From NCBI RefSeq assembly GCF_902167145.1, contig NW_023366951.1, positions 1 to 64,000 of the forward strand: a stretch of DNA of 64,000 nt. The letters are read 5' to 3'. The notes below the pieces were generated by a model. That model searched no databases. It worked only from the letters and a program-made list of their open reading frames with translations, and had not been told where the DNA came from. Below, piece by piece: positions 1 through 12,535 of the stretch. A program made the translations under genes and the position numbers. Positions within the stretch are counted from its first letter, which is position 1; every line of letters starts with the position of its first letter. The DNA comes from Zea mays (taxonomy: Eukaryota; Streptophyta; Magnoliopsida; Poales; Poaceae).

Positions 1-3000
1 TTCCTTGCCATAGATCACATTCTTGGATTTCTGGTGGAGACCATTTCTTGGTCAAAAATCCGTACGTGTTAGCCTTTGGTATTTTTGAAAATGGTCATTC
101 ATGGCTATTTTCGACAAAAATGGGGGTTGTGTGGCCATTGATCATCGACTAGAGGCTCATACACCTCACCCCACATATGTTTCCTTGCCATAGATCACAT
201 TCTTGGATTTCTGGTGGAGACCATTTCTTGGTCAAAAATCCGTAGGTGTTAGCCTTCGGTATTATTGAAAATGGTCATTCATGCCTATTTTCGACAAAAA
301 TGGGGGTTGTGTGGCCATTGATCATCGACCAGATGCTCATACACCTCACCCCACATATGTTTCCTTGCCATAGATCACATTCTTGGATTTCTGGTGGAGA
401 CCATTTCTTGGTCTAAAATTCGTAGGTGTTAGCCTCTAGTATTATTGAAAATGGTCGCTCATGGCTATTCTCAAGGTCGCTCATGGCTATTTTCATAAAA
501 AATGGGGGTTGTGTGGCCATTTATCATCGACTAGAGGCTCATAAACCTCACCCCACATATGTTTCCTTGCCATAGATTACATTCTTGGATTTCTGGTGGA
601 GACCATTTCTTGGTTAAAAACTCGTACGTGTTAGCCTTCGGTATTATTGAAAATGGTCATTCATGGCTATTTTCGGCAAAATGGGGGTTGTGTGGCCATT
701 GATCGTCGACCAGAGGCTCATACACCTCACCCCACATATGTTTCCTTGCCATAGATCACATTCTTGGATTTCTGGTGGAGACCATTTCTTGGTCAAAAAT
801 CCGTAGGTGTTAGCCTTCGGTATTATTGTAAATGGTCATTCATGGCTATTTTCGACAAAAATGGGGGTTGTGTGGCCATTGATCATCGACCAGAGGCTCA
901 TACACCTCACTACACATATGTTTCCTTGCCATAGATCACATTCTTGGATTTATGGTGGACACCATTTCTTGGTCAAAAATCCATAGGTGTTAGCCTTCGA
1001 TATTATTGAAAATGGTCGTTCATGGCTATTTTCGACAAAAATGGAGGTTGTGTGGCCATTGATCATCGACCAGAGGCTCATACACCTCACCCCACATATG
1101 TTTCCTTGCCATAGATCACATTCTTGGATTTCTGGTGGAGACCATTTCTTGGTCAAAAATCCGTAGGTGTTAGCCTTCGGTATTATTGAAAATGGTCGTT
1201 CATGGCTATTTTCGACAAAAATGGGGGTTGTGTGGCCATTGATCATCGACCAGACGCTCATACACCTCACCCCACATATGTTTCCTTGCCATAGATCACA
1301 TTCTTGGATTTCTGGTGGAGACCATTTCTTGGTCTAAAATCCGTAGGTGTTAGCCTCTAGTATTATTGAAAATGGTCGCTCATGGCTATTTTCAAGGTCG
1401 CTCATGGCTATTTTCATAAAAAATGGGGGTTGTGTGGCCATTTATCATCGACTAGAGGCTCATAAACCTCACCCCAGATATGTTTCCTTGCCATAGATTA
1501 CATTCTTGGATTTCTGGTGGAAACCATTTCTTGGTTAAAAACTCGTACGTGTTAGCCTTCGGTATTATTGAAAATGGTCATTCATGGCTATTTTCGGCAA
1601 AATGGGGGTTGTGTGGCCATTGATCGTCGACCAGAGGCTCATACACCTCACCCCACATATGTTTCCTTGTCGTAGATCACATTCTTGGATTTCTGGTGGA
1701 GACCATTTCTTGGTCAAAAATCCGTAGGTGTTAGCCTTCGATATTATTGAAAATGGTCATTCATGGTTATTTTCGGCAAAATTGGGGTTGTGTGGCCATT
1801 GATCGTCGACCAGAGGCTCATACACCTCACCCCACATATGTTTACTTGTCGTAGATCACATTCTTGGATTTCTGGTGGAGACCATTTCTTGGTCAAAAAT
1901 CCGTAGGTGTTAGCCTTCGATATTATTGAAAATGGTCGTTCATGGCTATTTTCGACAAAAATGGGGGTTGTGTGGCCATTGATCATCGACCAGAGGCTCA
2001 TACACCTCACCCCACATATGTTTCCTTGCCATAGATCACATTCTTGGATTTCTGGTGGAGACCATTTCTTGGTCAAAAATCCGTAGGTGTTAGCCTTCGG
2101 TATTATTGAAAATGGTCGTTCATGGCTATTTTCGACAAAAATGGGGGTTGTGTGGCCATTGATCATCGACCAGACGCTCATACACCTCACCCCACATATG
2201 TTTCCTTGCCATAGATCACATTCTTGGATTTCTGGTGGAGACCATTTCTTGGTCTAAAATCCGTAGGTGTTAGCCTCTAGTATTATTGAAAATGGTCGCT
2301 CATGGCTATTTTCAAGGTCGCTCATGGCTATTTTTCATAAAAAATGGGGGTTGTGTGGCCATTGATCGTCGACCAGAGGCTCATACACCTCACCCCACAT
2401 ATGTTTCCTTGCCATAGATCACATTCTTGGATTTCTGGTGGAGACCATTTCTTGGTCAAAAATCCGTAGGTGTTAGCCTTCGGTATTATTGAAAATGGTC
2501 GTTCATGGCTATTTTCGACAAAAATGGGGGTTGTGTGGCCATTGATCATCGACCAGACGCTCATACACCTCACCCCACATATGTTTCCTTGCCATAGATC
2601 ACATTCTTGGATTTCTGGTGGAGACCATTTCTTGGTCTAAAATCCGTAGGTGTTAGCCTCTAGTATTATTGAAAATGGTCGCTCATGGCTATTTTCAAGG
2701 TCGCTCATGGCTATTTTCATAAAAAATGGGGGTTGTGTGGCCATTTATCATCGACTAGAGGCTCATAAGCCTCACCCCACATATGTTTCCTTGCCATAGA
2801 TTACATTCTTGGATTTCTGGTGGAAACCATTTCTTGGTTAAAAACTCGTACGTGTTAGCCTTCGGTATTATTGAAAATGGTCATTCATGGCTATTTTTGG
2901 CAAAATGGGGGTTGTGTGGCCATTGATCATCGACCAGAGGCTCGTACACCTCACCCCACATATGTTTCCTTGCCATAGATCACATTCTTGGATTTCTGGT

Positions 3001-6000
3001 GGAGACCATTTCTTGGTCAAAAATCCGTACGTGTTAGCCTTTGGTATTTTTTGAAAATGATCATTCATGGCTATTTTCGACAAAAATGGGGGTTGTGTGG
3101 CCATTGATCATCGACTAGAGGCTCATACACCTCACCCCACATATGTTTCCTTGCCATAGATCACATTCTTGGATTTCTGGTGGAGACCATTTCTTGGTCA
3201 AAAATCCGTAGGTGTTAGCCTTCGGTATTATTGAAAATGGTCATTCATTGCTATTTTCGACAAAAATGGGGGTTGTGTGGCCATTGATCATCGACCAGAC
3301 GCTCATACACCTCACCCCACATATGTTTCCTTGCCATAGATCACATTCTTGGATTTCTGGTGGAGACCATTTCTTGGTCTAAAATCCGTAGGTGTTAGCC
3401 TCTAGTATTATTGAAAATGGTCGCTCATGGCTATTTTCAAGGTCGCTCATGGCTATTTTCATAAAAAATGGAGCTTGTGTGGCCATTTATCATCGACTAG
3501 AGGCTCATAAACCTCACCCCACATATGTTTCCTTGCCATAGATTACATTCTTGGATTTCTGGTGGAGACCATTTCTTGGTCAAAAATCCGTAGGTGTTAG
3601 CCTTCGGTATTATTGTAAATGGTCATTCATGGCTATTTTCGACAAAAATGGGGGTTGTGTGGCCATTGATCATCGACCAGAGGCTCATACACCTCACTAC
3701 ACATATGTTTCCTTGCCATAGATCACATTCTTGGATTTATGGTGGAGACCATTTCTTGGTCAAAAATCCGTAGGTGTTAGCCTTCAATGTCATTGAAAAT
3801 GGTCGTTCATGGCTATTTTCGACAAAAATTAGGGTTGTGTGGCCATTGATCGTCGACCAGAGGCTCATACACCTCACCCCACATATGTTTCCTTGCCATA
3901 GATCACATTCTTGGATTTCTGGTGGAGACCATTTCTTGGTCAAAAATCCGTAGGTGTTAGCCTTCGGTATTATTGAAAATGGTCGTTCATGGCTATTTTC
4001 GACAAAAATGGGGGTTGTGTGGCCATTGATCATCGACCAGACGCTCATACACCTCACCCCACATATGTTTCCTTGCCATAGATCACATTCTTGGATTTCT
4101 GGTGGAGACCATTTCTTGGTTAAAAACTCGTACGTGTTAGCCTTCGGTATTATTGAAAATGGTCATTCATGGCTATTTTCGGCAAAATGGGGGTTGTGTG
4201 GCCATTGATCATCGACCAGAGGCTCGTACACCTCACCCCACATATGTTTCCTTGCCATAGATCACATTCTTGGATTTCTGGTGGAGACCATTTCTTGGTT
4301 AAAAATCCGTACGTGTTAGCCTTTGGTATTTTTGAAAATGGTCATTCATGGCTATTTTCGACAAAAATGGGGGTTGTGTGGCCATTGATCATCGACTAGA
4401 GGCTCATACACCTCACCCCACATATGTTTCCTTGCCATAGATCACATTATTGGATTTTTGGTGGAGACCATTTCTTGGTAAAAAATCCGTAGGTGTTAGC
4501 CTTCGGTATTATTGAAAATGGTCGTTCATGGCTATTTTCGACAAAAATGGGGGTTGTGTGGCCATTGATCATCGACCAGACGCTCATACACCTCACCCCA
4601 CATATGTTTCCTTGCCATAGATCACATTCTTGGATTTCTGGTGGAGACCATTTCTTGGTCTAAAATCCGTAGGTGTTAGCCTCTAGTATTATTGAAAATG
4701 GTCGCTCATGGCTATTTTCAAGGTCGCTCATGGCTATTTTCATAAAAAATTGGGGTTGTGTGGCCATTTATCATCGACTAGAGGCTCATAAACCTCACCC
4801 CACATATGTTTCATTGCCATAGATTACATTCTTGGATTTCTGGTGGAAACCATTTCTTGGTTAAAAACTCGTACGTGTTAGCCTTCGGTATTATTGAAAA
4901 TGGTCATTCATGGCTATTTTCGGCAAAATGGGGGTTGTGTGGCCATTGATCGTCGACCAGAGGCTCATACACCTCACCCTACATATGTTTCCTTGTCGTA
5001 GATCACATTCTTGGATTTCTGGTGGAGACCATTTCTTGGCCAAAAATCCGTAGGTGTTAGCCTTCGGTATTATTGAAAATGGTCGTTCATGGCTATTTTC
5101 GGCAAAATGGGGGTTGTGTGGCCATTGATCATCGACCAGAGGATCATACACCTCACCCCACATATGTTTCCTTGCCATAGATCACATTCTTGGATTCCTG
5201 GTGGAGACCATTTCTTGGTCAAAAATCCATACGTGTTAGCCTTTGGTATTTTTGAAAATGGTCATTCATGGCTATTTTCGACAAAAATGGGGGTTGTGTG
5301 GCCATTGATCATCGACTAGAGGCTCATACACCTCACCCCACATATGTTTCCTTGCCATAGATCACATTCTTGGATTTCTGGTGGAGACCATTTCTTGGTC
5401 AAAAATCCGTAGGTGTTAGCCTTCGGTATTATTGAAAATGGTCGTTCATGGCTATTTTCGACAAAAATGGGGGTTGTGTGGCCATTGATCATCGACCAGA
5501 CGCTCATACACCTCACCCCACATTTGTTTCCTTGCCATAGATCACATTCTTGGATTTCTGGTGGAGACCATTTCTTGGTCTAAAATCCGTAGGTGTTAGC
5601 CTCTAGTATTATTGAAAATGGTCGCTCATGGCTATTTTCAAGGTCGCTCATGGCTATTTTCATAAAAAATGGGGGTTGTGTGGCCATTTATCATCGACTA
5701 GAGGCTCATAAACCTCACCCCACATATGTTTCCTTGCCATAGATTACATTCTTGGATTTCTGGTGGAGACCATTTCTTGGTCAAAAACTCGTACGTGTTA
5801 GCCTTCGGTATTATTGAAAATGGTCGTTCATGGCTATTTTCGGCAAAATGGGGGTTCTGTGGCCATTGATCATCGACCAGAGGCTCGTACACCTCACCCC
5901 ACATATGTTTCCTTGCCATAGATCACATTCTTGGATTTCTGGTGGAGACCATTTCTTGGTCAAAAATCCGTAGGTGTTAGCCTTCGATATTATTGAAAAT

Positions 6001-7831
6001 GTTCGTTCATGGCTATTTTCGACAAAAATGGGGGTTGTGTGGCCATTGATCATCGACCAGAGGCTCATACACCTCACCCCACATATGTTTCCTTGCCATA
6101 GATCACATTCTTGGATTTCTGGTGGAGACCATTTCTTGGTCAAAAACTCGTACGTGTTAGCCTTCGGTATTATTGAAAATGGTCGTTCATGGCTATTTTC
6201 GGCAAAATGGGGGTTCTGTGGCCATTGATCATCGACCAGAGGCTCGTACAACTCACCCCACATATGTTTCCTTGCCATAGATCACATTCTTGGATTTCTG
6301 GTGGAGACCATTTCTTGGTCAAAAATCCGTAGGTGTTAGCCTTCGGTATTATTGAAAATGGTCGTTCATGGCTATTTTCGACAAAAATGGGGGTTGTGTG
6401 GCCATTGATCATCGACCAGAGGCTCATACACCTCACCCCACATATGTTTCTTTGCCATAGATCACATTCTTGGATTTCTGGTGGAGACCATTTCTTGGTC
6501 AAAAACTCGTACGTGTTAGCCTTCGGTATTACTGAAAATGGTCGTTCATGGCTATTTTCGGCAAAATGGGGGTTCTGTGGCCATTGATCATCGACCAGAG
6601 GCTCGTACACCTCACCCCACATATGTTTCCTTGCCATAGATCACATTCTTGGATTTCTGGTGGAGACCATTTCTTGGTCAAAAATCCGTAGGTGTTAGCC
6701 TTCGGTATTATTGAAAATGGTCGTTCATGGCTATTTTCGGCAAAATGGGGGTTCTGTGGCCATTGATCATCGACCAGAGGCTCGTACACCTCACCCCACA
6801 TATGTTTCCTTGCCATAGATCACATTCTTGGATTTCTAGTGGAGACCATTTCTTGGTCAAAAATCCGTAGGTGTTAGCCTTCGGTATTATTGAAAATGGT
6901 CGTTCATGGCTATTTTCGACAAAAATGGGGGTTGTGTGGCCATTGATCATCGACCAGAGGCTCATACACCTCACCCCACATATGTTTCCTCGCCATAGAT
7001 CACATTCTTGGATTTCTGGTGGAGACCATTTCTTGGTCAAAAATCCGTAGGTCTTAGCCTCTAATATTATTGAAAATGGTCGCTCATGGCTATTTTCGGC
7101 AAAATGGGGGTTCTGTGGCCATTGATCGTCGACCAGAGGCTCATACACCTCACCCCACATATGTTTCCTTGTCGTAGATCACATTCTTGGATTTCTGGTG
7201 GAGACCATTTCTTGGTCAAAAATCCGTAGGTGTTAGCCTTCGATATTATTGAAAATGGTCGTTCATGGCTATTTCCGACAAAAATGGGGGTTGTGTGGCC
7301 ATTGATCATCGACCAGAGGCTCATACACCTCACCCCACATATGTTTCCTTGCCATAGATCACATTCTTGTATTTCTGGTGGAGACCATTTCTTGGTCAAA
7401 AATCTGTAGGTGTTAGCCTTCGGTATTATTGAAAATGGTCGTTCATGGCTATTTTCGACAAAAATGGGGGTTGTGTGGCCATTGATCATCGACCAGACGC
7501 TCATACACCTCACCCCACATATGTTTCCTTGCCATAGATCACATTCTTGGATTTCTGGTGGAGACCATTTCTTGGTCTAAAATCCGTAGGTGTTAGCCTC
7601 TAGTATTATTGAAAATGGTCGCTCATGGCTATTTTCAAGGTCGCTCATGGCTATTTTCATAAAAAATGGGGGTTGTGTGGCCATTTTCATCGACTAGAGG
7701 TTCATAAACCTCACCCCACATATGTTTCCTTGCCATAGATCACATTCTTGGATTTCTGGTGGAGACCATTTCTTGGTCAAAAATCCGTACGTGTTAGCCT
7801 TTGGTATTTTTGAAAATGGTCGTTCATGGCT
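1..7831 (-). repeat. knob180 satellite array, block 1 (left outer arm)
   Basis: This is a continuous head-to-tail array of roughly 180-bp monomers whose usual orientation (starting GGCCACACAACCCCCATTTT) is on the minus strand. I recognise the monomer as the maize knob 180-bp repeat. Several monomer types are interspersed: a canonical type, a type with ACGTACGAG plus TTTTTAACC, a type with CAAAAATACCAAAGG, and a long type carrying a 22-bp internal duplication (seen on the plus strand as CAAGGTCGCTCATGG near 472, 1393, 2313, 2696, 3438, 4719, 5639 and 7636). Open frames with a 60-residue period occur on both strands because 180 is divisible by 3; I do not regard them as genes. The block corresponds in mirror image to the start of the block at 35559 onward and contains nothing else that I could see. 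Confidence 0.93.
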
Positions 7832-7842
7832 TGGTCGATGAT
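7822..7842. other. strand-switch junction A in the satellite
   Basis: Minus-oriented satellite (TTCATGGCT, normally followed by ATTTTCG) stops at 7831. Plus-oriented satellite (TGGTCGATGATC, normally preceded by CTC) starts at 7832. Both monomers are truncated at the join and no other sequence lies between them. The same join in reverse complement is found at 35558/35559. Confidence 0.92.
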
Positions 7843-8574
7843 CAATGGCCACACAACCCCCATTTTTTATGAAAATAGCCATGAGCGACCATTTTTAATA
7901 ATACTAGAGGCTAAGACCTACGGATTTTTGACCAAGAAATGGTCCAGAAATCCAAGAATGTGATCTATGGCAAGGAAACATATGTGGGGTGAGGTGTATG
8001 AGCCTCTCGTCGATGATCAATGGCCACACAACCCCCATTTTTGTCAAAAATAGCCATGAATGACCATTTACAATAATACCGAAGGCTAACACCTACGGAT
8101 TTTTGACCAAGAAATGGTCTCCACCAGAAATCCAAGAATGTGATCTATGGCAAGGAAACATATGTGGGGTGAGGTGTATGAGCCTATGGTCGATGATCAA
8201 TGGCCACACAACCCCAATTTTTGTCGAAAATAGCCATGAACGACCATTTTCAATAATATCGAAGGCTAACACCTACGGATTTTTGACCAAGAAATGGTCT
8301 CCACCAGAAATCCAAGAATGTGATCTACGACAAGGAAACATATGTGGGGTGAGGTGTATGAGCCTCTGGTCGACGATCAATGGCCACACAACCCCCATTT
8401 TGCCGAAAATAGCCATGAATGACCATTTTCAATAATACCGAAGGCTAACACGTACGAGTTTTTAACCAAGAAATGGTTTCCACCAGAAATCCAAGAATGT
8501 AATCTATGGCAAGGAAACATATGTGGGGTGAGGTTTATGAGCCTCTAGTCGATGATAAATGGCCACACAACCCC

Positions 8575-8640
8575 CATTTTTATGAAAATAGCCATGAGCG
8601 ACCTTGAAAATAGCCATGAGCGACCATTTTCAATAATACT
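8575..8640 (+). repeat. long monomer variant with 22-bp internal duplication (representative)
   Basis: Here AATAGCCATGAGCGACC occurs twice in a row, joined by TTGA, adding 22 bp to the usual monomer (about 202 bp instead of 180). The same monomer type also has TACTAGAGGC and usually TTTTAGACC. It recurs across all blocks, on the plus strand near 8600, 10425, 10805, 11545, 12600, 35748, 37386, 39025, 40484, 42121, 43757, 45217, 47755, 49210, 49960, 50870, 52507, 53247, 54168, 55268, 56190, 57112, 58033, 59677 and 61314. From memory, a 202-bp form of the knob repeat has been reported; not checked. Confidence 0.85.
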
Positions 8641-9423
8641 AGAGGCTAACACCTACGGATTTTAGACCAAGAAATGGTCTCCACCAGAAATCCAAGAATG
8701 TGATCTATGGCAAGGAAACATATGTGGGGTGAGGTGTATGAGCGTCTGGTCGATGATCAATGGCCACACAACCCCCATTTTTGTCGAAAATAGCCATGAA
8801 CGACCATTTTCAATAATACCGAAGGCTAACACCTACGGATTTTTGACCAAGAAATGGTCTCCACCAGAAATCCAAGAATGTGATCTATGGCAAGGAAACA
8901 TATGTGGGGTGAGATTTATGAGCCTCTAGTCGATGATAAATGGCCACACAAACCCCATTTTTTTATGAAAATAGCCATGAGCGGCCATTTTCAATAATAT
9001 TAGAGGCTAAGACCTACGGATTTTTGACCAAGAAATGGTCTCCACCAGAAATCCAAGAATGTGATCTATGACAAGGAAACATATGTGGGGTGAGGTGTAT
9101 GAGCCTCTGGGCGATGATCAATGGCCACACAACCCCCATTTTTGTCGAAAATAGCCATGAACGACCATTTTCAATAATATCGAAGGCTAACACCTACGAA
9201 TTTTTGACCAAGAAATGGTCTCCACCAGAAATCCAAGAATGTGATCTATGGCAAGGAAACATATGTGGGGTGAGGTGTACGAGCCTCTGGTCGATGATCA
9301 ATGGCCACACAACCCCAATTTTTATGAAAATAGCCATGAGAGACCATTTTCAATAATACTAGAGGCTAAGACCTACGGATTTTTGACCAAGAAATGGTCT
9401 CCACCAGAAATCCAAGAATGTGA

Positions 9424-9426
9424 TCT
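9424..9426 (+). other. empty site matching the CACTA insertion
   Basis: The sequence 9277-9423 is the reverse complement of the monomer right of the element (33961 to about 34107, including the private AGAGACC variant). The sequence 9427-9540 is the reverse complement of the one left of it (about 22545-22658, including TTTACAATAATACC). Between them is a single TCT, the complement of the AGA target site, with no element and no footprint. Confidence 0.88.
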
Positions 9427-12400
9427 ATGGCAAGGAAACATATGTGGGGTGAGGTGTATGAGCCTCTGGTCGATGATCAATGGCCACACAACCCCCATTT
9501 TTGTCGAAAATAGCCATGAATGACCATTTACAATAATACCGAAGGCTAACACCTACGGATTTTTGACCAAGAAATGGTCTCCACCAGAAATCCAAGAATG
9601 TGATCTATGGCAAGGAAACATATGTGGGGTGAGGTGTATGAGCCTCTAGTCGATGATCAATGGCCACACAACCCCCATTTTTGTCGAAAATAGCCATGAA
9701 TGACCATTTTCAAAAATACCAAAGGCTAACACGTACGGATTTTTGACCAAGAAATGGTCTCCACCAGAAATCCAAGAATGTGATCTATGGCAAGGAAACA
9801 TATGTGGGGTGAGGTGTATGAGCCTCTAGTCGATGATCAATGGCCACACAACCCCCATTTTTGTCGAAAATAGCCATGAATGACCATTTTCAAAAATACC
9901 AAAGGCTAACACGTACGGATTTTTGACCAAGAAATGGTCTCCACCAGAAATCCAAGAATGTGATCTATGGCAAGGAAACATATGTGGGGTGAGGTGTATG
10001 AGCCTCTGGTCGATGATCAATTGCCACACAACCCCCATTTTGTCGAAAATAGCCATGAACGACCATTTTCAATAATACCGAAGGCTAACACCTACGGATT
10101 TTTGACCAAGAAATGGTCTCCACCAGAAATCCAAGAATGTGATCTACGACAAGTAAACATATGTGGGGTGAGGTGTATGAGCCTCTGGTCGACGATCAAT
10201 GGCCACACAACCCCCATTTTGCCGAAAATAGCCATGAATGACCATTTTCAATAATACCGAAGGCTAACACGTACGAGTTTTTAACCAAGAAATGGTTTCC
10301 ACCAGAAATCCAAGAATGTAATCTATGGCAAGGAAACATATGTGGGGTGAGGTCTATGAGCCTCTAGTCGATGATAAATGGCCACACAACCCCCATTTTT
10401 TATGAAAATAGCCATGAGCGACCTTGAAAATAGCCATGAGCGACCATTTTCAATAATACTAGAGGCTAACACCTACGGATTTTAGACCAAGAAATGGTCT
10501 CCACCAGAAATCCTAGAATGTGATCTATTGCAAGGAAACATATGGGGGTGAGGTGGACGAGCCTCTGGTCGATGATCAATGGCCACACAACCCCCATTTT
10601 TGTCGAAAATAGCCATGAACGATCATTTACAATAATACCGAAGGCTAACACCTACGGATTTTTGACCAAGAAATGGTCTCCACCAGAAATCCAAGAATGT
10701 GATCTATGGCAAGGAAACATATGTGGGGTGAGGTTTATGAGCCTCTAGTCGATGATAAATGGCCACACAACCCCCATTTTTTATGAAAATAGCCATGAGC
10801 GACCTTGAAAATAGCCATGAGGGACCATTTTCAATAATACTAGAGGCTAACACCTACGGATTTTAGACCAAGAAATGGTCTCCACCAGAAATCCAAGAAT
10901 GTGATCTATGGCAAGGAAACATATGTGGGGTGAGGTGTATGAGCCTCTGGTCGATGATCATTGGCCACACAACACCCATTTTTGTCGAAAATAGCCATGA
11001 ACGACCATTTTCAATAATATCGAAGGCTAACACCTACGGATTTTTGACCAAGAAATGGTCTCCACCAGAAATCCAAGAATGTGATCTACGACAAGGAAAC
11101 ATATGTGGGGTGAGGTGTATGAGCCTCTGGTCGATGATCAATGGCCACACAACCCCCATTTTGCCGAAAATAGCCATGAATGACCATTTTCAATAATATC
11201 GAAGGCTAACACCTACGGATTTTTGACCAAGAAATGGTCTCCACCAGAAATCCAAGAATGTGATCTACGACAAGGAAACATATGTGGGGTGAGGTGTATG
11301 AGCCTCTGGTCGACGATCAATGGCCACACAACCCCCATTTTGCCGAAAATAGCCATGAATGACCATTTTCAATAATATCGAAGGCTAACACGTACGAGTT
11401 TTTAACCAAGAAATGGTTTCCACCAGAAATCCAAGAATGTAATCTATGGCAAGGAAACATATGTGTGGTGAGGTGTATGAGCCTCTCGTCGATGATAAAT
11501 GGCCACACAACCCCCATTTTTTATGAAAATAGCCATGAGCGACCTTGAAAATAGCCATGAGCGACCATTTTCAATAATACTAGAGGCTAACACCTACGGA
11601 TTTTGGACCAAGAAAAGGTCTCCACTAGAAATCTAAGAATGTGATCTATGGCAAGGAAACATATGTGGGGTGAGGTGTATGAGCGTCTGGTCGATGATCA
11701 ATGGCCACACAACCCCCATTTTTGTCGAAAATAGCCATGAACGACCATTTTCAATAATACAGAAGGCTAACACCTACGGATTTTTGACCAAGAAATGGTC
11801 TCCACCAGAAATCCAAGAATGTGATCTATGGCAAGGAAACATACGTGGGGTGAGGTGTATGAGCCTCTAGTCGATGATCAATGGCCACACAACCCCCATT
11901 TTTGTCAAAAATAGCCATGAATGACCATTTTCAAAAATACCAAAGGCTAACACGTACGGATTTTTGACCAAGAAATGGTCTCCACCAGAAATCCAAGAAT
12001 GTGATCTATGGCAAGGAAACATATGTGGGGTGAGGTGTACAAGCCTCTGGTCGATGATCAATGGCCACACAACCCCCATTTTTGTCGAAAATAGCCATGA
12101 ATGACCATTTTCAATAATACCGAAGGCTAACACTTACGAGTTTTTAACCAAGAAATGGTTTCCACCAGAAATCCAAGAATGTAATCTATGGCAAGGAAAC
12201 ATATGTGGGGTGAGGTGTATGAGCCTCTGGTCGATGATCAATGGCCACACAGCCCCCATTTTTTATGAAAATAGCCATGAGCGACCATTTTCAATAATAC
12301 TAGAGGCTAAGACCTACGGATTTTTAACCAAGAAATGGTCTCCACCAGAAATCCAAGAATGTGATCTACGACAAGGAAACATATGTGGGGTGAGGTGTAT

Positions 12401-12504
12401 GAGCGTCTGGTCGACGATCAATGGCCACACAACCCCCATTTTTGTCAAAAATAGCCATGAACGACCATTTTCAATAATACCAAAGGCTAACACCTACGGA
12501 TTTT

Positions 12505-12535
12505 TGACCAAGAAATGGTCGGGGTGAGGTTTACG
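12505..12535 (+). repeat. truncated monomer (about 46 bp deleted) used as a marker
   Basis: GACCAAGAAATGGTC is joined directly to GGGGTGAGGTTTACG at 12520/12521, removing the part of the monomer that normally holds TCCACCAGAAATCC through ACATATGT. The same junction occurs in reverse complement at about 17206/17207 and 19742/19743. Because the deletion is rare, it shows common descent of the two inner arms and of the two 2536-bp copies. Confidence 0.88.

Noticed and set aside
950..7513. Many open frames of 60-155 codons with a WSMINGHTTPIF- or SWISGGDHFLVKN-like repeat, on both strands
   Set aside because: They are translations of the satellite monomer in either orientation. They recur every 60 residues, overlap each other antisense, begin at arbitrary ATGs and stop at common point variants. 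The same applies to the other satellite blocks.
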